Shown here piece after piece: positions 56,160 through 64,000 of a stretch of DNA of 64,000 nucleotides. The notes under the pieces were generated by a model. The model saw only the letters and a list, made by a program, of their open reading frames with translations, did no database searches and was not told where the DNA came from. The stretch lies in assembly GCF_026151205.1 (NCBI RefSeq), contig NC_087083.1:12088944-12152943 (forward strand). The letters are read 5' to 3'. Position numbers and translations under genes: made by a program. Source of the DNA: Bolinopsis microptera (lineage: Eukaryota; Ctenophora; Tentaculata; Lobata; Bolinopsidae). Numbering within the stretch: position 1 is the first letter of the stretch; each line of letters opens with the position of its first letter.

Positions 56160-57825
56160 AGACAGAGAAAATCCTATCTGACTCTCAATAGGGATTTCGG
56201 GCTGGGCATAGCTGCGAACATGCTTTACTAGAAGCCCAAAACCATATCTACAGGGCACTAGAAAGAAAGCAGGTCACAGCGCTGTTTCTTTTGGACTACA
56301 GCAAGGCCTTTGACATGGTTAACAGCAGTATTCGTTTAAGAAAACTTGAGCACTTATGGAGTTTGGGGGTTCACAGTGCTCCATTCTCGGACCAATTCTG
56401 TTCATGATTTACATCAACGACCTTCCTCAGATTAGTAATTTAGCTAAACATATGTATTTCGCTGACGACGCAAACCTAACAATAAGTACAGATACGTTTG
56501 AACACCTTAATGCAATGGTGAATGAGATTCTGACTTTGATAATTGATTGGGCCACTATACTAATAACGAGGCTTAAATTAAATGCTAGCAAAACCAAACA
56601 TATGAACTTCGCAAATAAGAAAACTGAGGATATAGAAATCTACATGGGAGGTGAACGATTGAAGCAAAGTGATCACGAAAAGTTTCTTGGCGTGATCATT
56701 GATACCAAGCTAAATTGGGCCCACCACATTAGACATTTAGCCACTAAAGTATCTAGAAATGCAGGCATTCTCTACAAACTCAAAGGCTCAGTACCTAACA
56801 AAGCACTTAAGTTGATATACAACAGCTTTGTTCAGTCTCACTTGTGCTATACTGCTGCACAGTTCGAAGAACAAGATCGCTTAACTCCGTTAAAAGAGTC
56901 TTCTCGGCCCAGAAAAAGGGCATTCGTGCTGCAGACAACCAATACCACCGCTATTTTTATGACAAAGATCTGAACAGTACACCTTCACACACAAAGGAAA
57001 TTTTCAATAAACTAGAAGTATTAGCTTTACCGAACGTGATAGCTAAATGTATATTATGCTTAATGCACAAAGTATATTCTAACACTGCACCACCAAATAT
57101 TATAAGAATGTTCACTGTTTCAAACTTAAACGCACCTAGAAGAGAACCTCACTACTATACCTCAGTTCTTTGCAGTACCATTTAACCGTTTATGTAATTC
57201 AGACAAGAGCATTTCTTACATTGGGCCTAAATTATATAACAAAACGGTCAACTTTATTAACAAGGACATAAAATACGTCACGATCACTTGCCTACAAGAC
57301 AAATTCTTAAATTCATTCAAGTCTACAGTCAACAAGCATGTGCTTACTGTACAAGCACTTAACCCGGATGACAAGGACTGGAACAACTCAAATTTCGTAT
57401 TTTTACATTTTAGAAACTTAAATAATTTGGTACAACATACGTTGATAGTGACGAGCAACAAAACTTTTACCTCAGAACGAAATATGACTATATTCGAGCA
57501 TTTTTACAATGCTATCGCTACCACGCAATTTCACTGTCATTTACAAGATAAAAATATCATCGCGCATTCTTCAGACCCTGTGTCGCTGTTCTAAATTTAT
57601 GTCAAGAGATAAGAGTTATTCACAAATTCTTAATATAAGTACTATACTGTTTAAATTTGCTAATAGTGCAATCATATTTTAATATAAAATTTGTATACAT
57701 TATTCATATTTTATACATTGTGTGCATATATTTATATTTGATTGTAATTAAAGATGTTAAGGCGTTAGTGCCGAGTAATGCCTCTGGGTAGTGCTCCTCA
57801 ATCAATCAATCAATCAAACTTATTT
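56160..57825 (+). pseudogene. CR1/jockey-like LINE RT remnant with (ATCA)n tail
   Basis: The region encodes FRAGHSCEHALLEAQNHIYR, then LLDYSKAFDMVNSS (RT motif A). A deletion follows, then SILGPILFMIYINDLP (motif B), MYFADDANL (motif C), LNASKTKHMNF and KFLGVIIDTKLNWAHHI at 56356-56880. Frame changes then lead through 56844-57185 and on to about 57500 (IGPKLYN..IN), the usual CR1/jockey C-terminus. The 3' end is a short CAAT repeat at about 57801-57820. It lies in sense opposite to the receptor gene, in the intron between its TSP1 and second SRCR exons. It is dead. Confidence 0.82.
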
Positions 57826-57903
57826 AAAAACAATACTTTATGCACATTATATATAAATATGATATATAGACTTTTAATTTTATTGAAGATATATGATTTA
57901 AAC

Positions 57904-58074
57904 CTGGACAGTCATCTTCATTGCAAGGTTGACTTTCGGACGCTTCCCCAACACAATCTGCACCACCTTGTGACGGAGGAGGTTCAGTACAAGTTCTTAT
58001 TCGTGTTTCATTGCCTCCTCCGCAGATTGCTGAACATTCTGACCAATCTTCGAATTCACTATACCCTCCATCAA
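57904..58074 (-). CDS. thrombospondin type-1 repeat exon of the putative receptor
   Basis: A symmetrical phase 1-1 exon of 171 nt. The translation is a TSP1 module: YSEFEDWSECSAICGGGNET, RIRTC, C of GGADCVGEASESQPC, and CNEDDCPG. WSEC..CGGG carries the Trp and paired Cys of the fold. TSP1 modules bind glycosaminoglycans or protein partners outside the cell. The donor (CCAG|GTTTAA) is weak but obeys GT. Confidence 0.85.
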
Positions 58075-58280
58075 CTGACAAATAAAACATTATATTAGCG
58101 ATAGCATCGTACTCCTAGAAAGTAAGAATATAGTGAAACTAATTTTTGGTTCGGTTTATAACGTCTTCATTAAAATCGTGATAAAATTAGGAAATGATAA
58201 CTTCCGTGTAGCCACGACTACGTTTGACAAAACCATTATACAATTTAAGTAGTTATCATCAGTCTATGTAAAAAGTTTAC

Positions 58281-58899
58281 CTTCGCCACAAGTTAAGAAG
58301 ACATCACCGAAATGGCCGCAGTTGTGAGATTCACTGTATCTACAAGATGACCACTCATAATCATTAAGGCATTGCACATTATCCAGTTTGATGTCCAAGT
58401 TATCCTGTAATCTAAAATAGTCCCCATTTTTCCAACTTTGGGCGCCAGGAGATCCCATTTCTTTACAAATCGCATGTGCAGCATTATAATCAAAATAATC
58501 GTAACACACTGTTCCACCCTTGTAAAGCAACAGACCTTTTTCATTCTCCGGAACATCGTTTCCATTTTCATCAACGATTCGGAACAAAATACCAGTTTCA
58601 GTAGTTGGCGCAACATCTGAGTTGAATATACAGGGTGAGTTGAAAATAGTGTGTGGAATGTAACAAGAATTTCGCCGCGGTAACACCACGCACGATCAAA
58701 GACATTTTTATCCAAAGATACCGTAATAAAGTACCTATGTAATATTAAGAGAATTACAAATTCATAGCAGTGACTCACCCTGGTTCTCCTTCACAGTTTC
58801 AACATATTCTGTGTCCTCAGTTCTCACACCATGATTATGCACCAGCGTTAAACTGCAGGTAGAAAAAGTTAGTAACATTATTAGGTTAACAATCACCAT
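58281..58899 (-). CDS. signal peptide exon and SRCR domain A of the putative receptor
   Basis: The first exon 58899-58779 starts at ATG 58899 with the signal peptide MVIVNLIMLLTFSTCSLTL and ends at phase 1. The second, 58616-58281 (phase 1-1), carries one complete SRCR domain: ETGILFRIVDENG, GGTVCYDYFDYNAAHAIC, then KLDNVQCLNDYEWSSC and CGHFGDVFLTC. The domain is in one exon, unlike domains B and C. The TSP1 exon follows with matching phase. These exons could belong to a separate short secreted protein, but every following recognisable exon on this strand down to the 7TM exon fits the same direction and, with one exception and one frame break, the same phases. Confidence 0.85.
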
Positions 58900-60020
58900 G
58901 CTTTTTTAGAAGAAGCAAGATTTAGATCCAAACCTGTATAGCTCTATTAATTATATATACCAGGCATATTAGGGTCACGAAATCCTCTCCGAACCTCCAC
59001 GTGGTGTGGCCTGGTTGGCACTAACGGGTGGTGTGCTCTCTTGTTGAGTACAAAGGTTGGGACTGCCAACTCAAAGTTCCCATAGGAACCAGGAAGTCAA
59101 CACTAACAGCTACCAAGCACCAGGAAATTTATCTTTCAGATATTATCAGGTTACAAGATAGTACACGCACAAATGACGACACGTTAGACACAGATACCTA
59201 GCTCTAAGAGCTATTAAATCACCAGGAAATTCTCTTTCAGATTTCAGGTCCCATCGTAGTCACCCACCACAGAGCTAGGGATTTCAATTCGCTCATTTTG
59301 ACTACAAGGACACACTGATAATGAGTAGTCTTGGCAAATCTCCATCCAGTAACCACTTTTCAGGTCTTTTCAGTTAAGACAGCTAATGCACAAGGGCTGA
59401 AACACGCTAGACACAAGCTCGTGATAAGACAGAGTAGTTAGGGATTTCAACTTTCAACTCTCTCACTCTGACTATAACGAGGACACACTGATAGCGAGAA
59501 TTCCTGGCACTTTTTCCTCCAGTAACCACTTTTCAGGTCTTCTTAGCTAGACAGCTAAGGGCTAATCTTGAGGCCATCAGATTTAACCTAGGATCAGGGG
59601 ACCGGGTTAGCTTTGCCACACTTTTCATTGAAGTGTGACTGAACGCTCTACAATCATCTAGTAGCAGCAGAGTTTGACTGACGTCTGACACCCTTACTGG
59701 TTCTAATCAGTTTCTACAGCGGAAGATCTCAACGCTAGAAACAGTTCATCTTTGACATCCTGCAGAGATGCTTTATCACAGCCTGTCCTATTACACGGGG
59801 AACCCTTAAATCTACAGTACCCTGGTGGACAGCATACTCACTAAAGCATAGTGGACCTCTTTAGTTCTGAGATGCATAGCTAACCGGACCAGGAATAAAC
59901 ATCAATGCAATGCTTCGGGGATGCAAATAGGACATACAACTTTTAACGAATGCATTACTCAAACTTTGGATTCAATTTGTTAACTCAACGTTACATGGTA
60001 ACAATACAGGACAGTCACAG
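58900..60020. other. upstream of the receptor gene; degenerate repeat sequence
   Basis: No clear ORF. Contains recurring phrases such as CAACTTTTCAGGTCTT and GAGGACACACTGATA (59300-59520), i.e. a diverged tandem repeat of about 180 bp. It is probably the decayed body of the LINE whose RNase H is recognisable from about 60130. Confidence 0.45.
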
Positions 60021-60129
60021 ACAATCCTCCTTTAGGTTCATTGAGGAAATCGTACCCGCTACTTGCGTTACACATGGCAAGTATCTGGACTAATGATAAC
60101 GTAGGATCCCCATCAATCATTAATTCTTC

Positions 60130-62440
60130 TCAGATTCCCAGGCTGCATTTAAAGCGTTTAACAGCACCAGTTTTAACTTCAGGTTCGTTCTGAACATCTC
60201 AAACCAACTCAACTCACTAGGTATTTACATCGAGTAGAACTTTGATGTTCCAGGACATGAAGGAGTATACGGTAAAGAATTAGCGGACGAACTCGCAAGG
60301 GACTATCAATCCAACAACATACCCATAGGACCACAACCCTTCCTCCCAATTAGGCCACACTCAGTGACGAAGGAAACCACACTTGAGATGTTCCTCAACA
60401 AATATAAATACAGGAACTTTAATTTTTCTGGAACTCACATCAGATGACTAACATGTTCGCTGTCAGGATAGGTCACAGCCCACTAATTTATTTTCAGAAC
60501 GTGGCGAACAACGTCAACTTCGAGACGCAAGATTGTGAACACTTTTCAGGAGAAGCATAAACATCCCAGCACAGGGGTGTAGGAATGATTTTCTTCATGG
60601 GGGGGGGCAAATTCTAAATATTTTTTGGCGCTTCGCGCCACAGCCTAAATTTCGAGGGTAAGGACAAAAGGAAATTGCAGCAACGTTTGCCCTGACAAAT
60701 CGCGATTTTTCAGATCCTGGGCCTCACGACAAATCGCGATCGCAATTTTTTCATTTTTCCGCGTCAAATTGCGCATTTTCCTTTAAATCTGAGGACAAAA
60801 TTCGCGTATTTTCCTTCAAATCTGTGGGCCAAATTGAAATATCACGTTTTCTATAAATATAATTAGTATATGAAACCAATCAGTATCACATCCACAACCT
60901 TCCGAATGTACCGGTGGGCCAAAAGTCAGTGTGCAAACGTTGGGTCTTATACCTCCGCCGTGTTTTATATTTGAGAGCTGTTGCTTTGCAGATGGCATAC
61001 TGTACTTACTGGTTCGAGGATTCCGTCGTCAAAATTTGAAAATTCGAATATTTTAGACCACGCCCATTCAATATTAAAACACCTATATTGTTTTCTCTGA
61101 ACATACTGAACGCCTAATTTTTTCAGAGACGGTAGTTTATCAAATGTTGCATATGATCTGAAAACATGAGGCAAAACGGATTAGAAATGACGAAGTTATC
61201 AAGCATTTTGTGTATCTCGTTAACAAAATTGACTGGGTGATTATGTGACACCGTGACACGACACCTTAATTGGGCACCCTTAACAATTCCCATAATGTTT
61301 AACGGGGTAGTTAACGGGGTCATCTTATCACGTGATTAGGTAAACCAATCACCTGATCACACGTAATGAATAAACTCGTTATGCTTCATATCTCGGTCAT
61401 CTGAGAAGCTACATTTCTAATTCTTTCAGGACAAACGTAATTAGAATGGCCAAACACAATTCAATAACATTTAGCTTGATGCGACTATCCAAACTATTAA
61501 ATAAATGTGAAAATGAACCTCCAATTGAAAAAAATGAACGCGAATATTTTTCAAGTTGACAAATTCCTCGAACCAGTGGTGGTACTAAGTCATACCAGAA
61601 GGAAGTATTTCAATTGGGCACTCAGTGACTGAGCTATTAAGGCCAACGTTTGCACACTGACTTTTGGCCCACCCTGTAGGTATGGACTTCAAAAAAAACC
61701 GAAAAATATATTTTCGGCTCAGAATGATCAGGGTAGCATGAAACATGATTAAAAGTAGTTTCCAAGAAAACTTTGAAAATTTTTGACTTAGAAAATTTTC
61801 GGTCCGAGTCATTCTCGATACGTACCTCTGAAAGCAGAGCTCCCGCTTCCGAGCTCGTATTGCGAAGGGGAGGCCTGCCTTCCGAGATCGCATTACAAAG
61901 CTGGGAACCCTCGAGTCCAAAATCGTATATCGAACTTCGAAAACCGAAAAAAATATTTTGGCTCACAATGATTAGGGTAGCATGAAACATGAACAAAAGT
62001 AGTTTCCAAGAAAACTTTGAAAATTGTTGACTAAATTTCACTAAATTTTTGACTAAATTTCAGGAAAAAAATTTGGAAACCTAAATTAAAAAGTTGGCCC
62101 TTTTTGGCCCCTTGCCCAGATTTCATGGGGGGGGGGGCGATGGCCCCCCCCCCCCCCCCCTGCCCCCCCCCCCCCCCCCCGCTTCCTACACCCCTGTCCC
62201 AGCACCTCCTCTGCAAGTGCATCCAGAACATGACGCTCAAAATGAGGATAATTGGTAAACCCCTACGCGACGGAGGATCTTAACAACAGTAAACTCAACC
62301 ATATCTTCAAATTTGTGGAACAGTCGACAAGACTGGATAGGGAAAACTCTTTTGGGTAACCTCCTTGGATTCTTCACCAGGAACTTTCGCTTAATCCCAC
62401 ACTAGGAACTCAACCTAGACCCATCTCCGCATAGAGACAT
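60130..62440 (+). pseudogene. LINE remnant with RNase H domain, split by a hAT-type insertion
   Basis: Plus-strand fragments before the insertion read SDSQAAFKAFNS and, near 60246, FDVPGHEGVYGKELADELAR, the RNase H motifs (SDS.AA, PGH.G..GNE.AD.LA). After the insertion HLLCKCIQNMTLKM.. and LDRENSFG complete the C-terminus. RNase H-bearing LINEs belong to the I/jockey-like lineages. It is interrupted by stops and by the element at 60572-62196. Confidence 0.75.
60572..62196. mobile_element. hAT-type non-autonomous element with 8-bp target duplication
   Basis: Terminal inverted repeats CAGGGGTGTAGGAA / TTCCTACACCCCTG lie inside a perfect 8-bp duplication TCCCAGCA (60564-60571 and 62197-62204). 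An 8-bp duplication with CAGGGGT ends is typical of hAT. The 1.6-kb interior has no transposase but contains a roughly 270-bp internal duplication (CATGAAACATGA..AGTAGTTTCCAAG at about 61735 and 61980) and long G and C runs near the right end. A reverse-oriented relative lies at 45246. Confidence 0.85.
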
Positions 62441-62444
62441 ATCT

Positions 62445-64000
62445 CCCAGGCTTTGACCTTGCTCGGAAGTCCCTATCTGCCCGCAGAAGTATTACAACGG
62501 AAATGGGTTTGCTCTGAGCCAGGTAGCGACAGCTTAAAGGCTCCAGGGGTCTGTTGCATTAATAATAATAGGATTATGGCCACATGGCCATCTCGACAAA
62601 ACTTGAAACCCAACTGCACTCTACGCTATTGCAGTTCGCACAATATTATCAAAAAGATTAATTATTTTTAGGACGTTAACATGATATTTATTTAGCATTG
62701 ATATTTATTATTTTATAATTTCGTATACACTTTGGGAGTCCTGGCGTGCAGCTAGCAGGGGTTGCATTCTGTGGGTACGGCGATAAGACCTCCCTATTAA
62801 AGTAGGAGGCCAGAAACCGTTGACCAGAACAGAGAGATACCAGGCATCTCGGGGGAAATAAAAGTGCACTGTATAGAATAAAATCGGTATAAGGAAGTTC
62901 ACGACACGATCCCAATCGTTTAGCCTCTCAAATAAATTGACTAGAGTCAGATATATCCCATGATGCATGAGGGCATTACATTATGTGGGACACGAGGGCA
63001 GAGGGCACCGCCCTCGTTTCCTCCAACCTCGAGTTCGGTTCCCATTGAGTGGTATTGTCATGGAATAGTCGCCACCAAATGCGATAAGAGCTATAATAAA
63101 TCACATTTCTTCCACAAAACTAGCTAATAAACTTAAAGTTTAAGTTTGGGGGAAAGAAGGGGTCGATATATCGAGGTACTCGATATAGAGTGGCCCAATA
63201 TATACCTAGACTATAGAGGTTCGATTGTAAAACAGTAAATGGTCGGTCTGTTCATTCATAATTTATAATAGGAGGCAGTACGCGGCACAAACCATGCGTT
63301 ACGGAGTACTTAATTTAAATTGATATTACTTCCTTTTGTCTGGACAAAGAAGACACTGGGGCGGTCCACTCGACCCAATTTTTGTTAAAAATTTATATAC
63401 CTGAACCTCTTACTCTCCAAAGTGTTAAATTAAGTTAACTTTAATAGAAAAAAATTTCTATTTGAGAAAAGACACATATATATCAGCATTCCTTACCCTA
63501 TCAAAAATGATATCACGAAGCACCCCATATCGTCGTTGTAAGAATCGCTCCTAAATTCTCATGAACTCTATAAATCTTGAAGAAATAAAATAAAACATAG
63601 CAAACAGTCAAATAAACTTAATAAGTTAAATTAAAAACATAGGAAGGAATGATGGGTAGCGGGACGGTAAATACTTTGTCAATTTGGAGGGTAGAGTCAC
63701 GTGATGGGAGAAGGAATATGATTTATAATTGGATGAAAAAGTTCTACTAATTATAGTTATACAATTATACAATTATAGTAGAATAATGTCGCACAAAAGT
63801 ATATATAATAAATCCGCATATTTATCATAAAATATATCCTGATTTAACTTTAAGATTGGCGAGGATAGCGAAGATAATGATGTAACAGAATTGCAAAAAT
63901 CCCCGATTCAAGGATGAAAATAATTTCGACCTTACTAATGATGATGCTAAGAATGTGATTAGTAAATCGAGAATGTTATTAATGATATGTCCCAACAGTG
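62445..64000. other. right-hand end without recognised gene
   Basis: No motif-bearing ORF, splice-supported exon or element end is recognised. The sequence is AT-rich after 63050. Confidence 0.5.

Overview
This window is nuclear DNA from an invertebrate animal. It is AT-rich, its genes are split by short introns with GT..AG borders, it is crowded with transposable elements, and its gene families are metazoan (C2H2 zinc fingers, SRCR, sushi, TSP1 and LDLa modules, a leucine-rich-repeat-receptor-like 7TM protein). A cnidarian or another early-branching invertebrate would fit, but the sequence alone does not settle the species.

Layout, left to right. (1) 1-1277, + strand: the 3' end of a C2H2 zinc-finger gene. 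(2) 1278-7600: no recognised gene. (3) 7.6-13.2 kb: a broken LINE ORF1 and the 3' tail of a LINE. That tail is interrupted by two head-to-tail copies of an R2-class retrotransposon (RT plus restriction-like endonuclease), one 5'-truncated and one full length. (4) 13.26-18.91 kb, + strand: an 11-exon, 472-residue MFS transporter gene. Its introns hold a pogo-type DNA transposon, a LINE tail with an (ATTTC)n tract, and a tandem array rich in TGACGTCA. Its last three exons are duplicated at 21.1-23.2 kb. (5) 23.5-25.7 kb: a Merlin-type transposase remnant, a minisatellite and the C-terminus of a Penelope-like element (GIY-YIG). (6) 26.7-30.5 kb: a long-inverted-repeat element, a roughly 170-bp tandem repeat, and a 309-bp inverted-repeat element with a perfect 8-bp target duplication and a minisatellite inside. 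(7) 30.69-34.84 kb, - strand: a complete nine-exon gene for a secreted 761-residue protein with duplicated Cys-rich modules, sushi and SRCR domains. (8) 36.3-45.2 kb: repeats with palindromes, LINE remnants, a nearly intact LINE with a 10-bp target duplication, and a broken beta-1,4-GalNAc-transferase-like gene whose 3' end is duplicated 2.6 kb away. (9) 47.58-58.90 kb, - strand: exons for a signal peptide, SRCR, TSP1, SRCR, an unknown domain, SRCR, and finally a 1,025-codon exon with LDLa repeats and a 7TM domain. Most splice phases agree with one large modular receptor gene, interrupted by a 1.75-kb palindrome and a LINE in introns. (10) 59-64 kb: a LINE remnant (RNase H) split by a hAT-type element, then unassigned sequence.

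The two - strand genes encode extracellular, SRCR-containing proteins, which suggests recognition or adhesion roles. Nothing in the sequence shows that they act together. Exon joins were derived by hand from splice consensus and reading-frame continuity; no transcript or database search was available.
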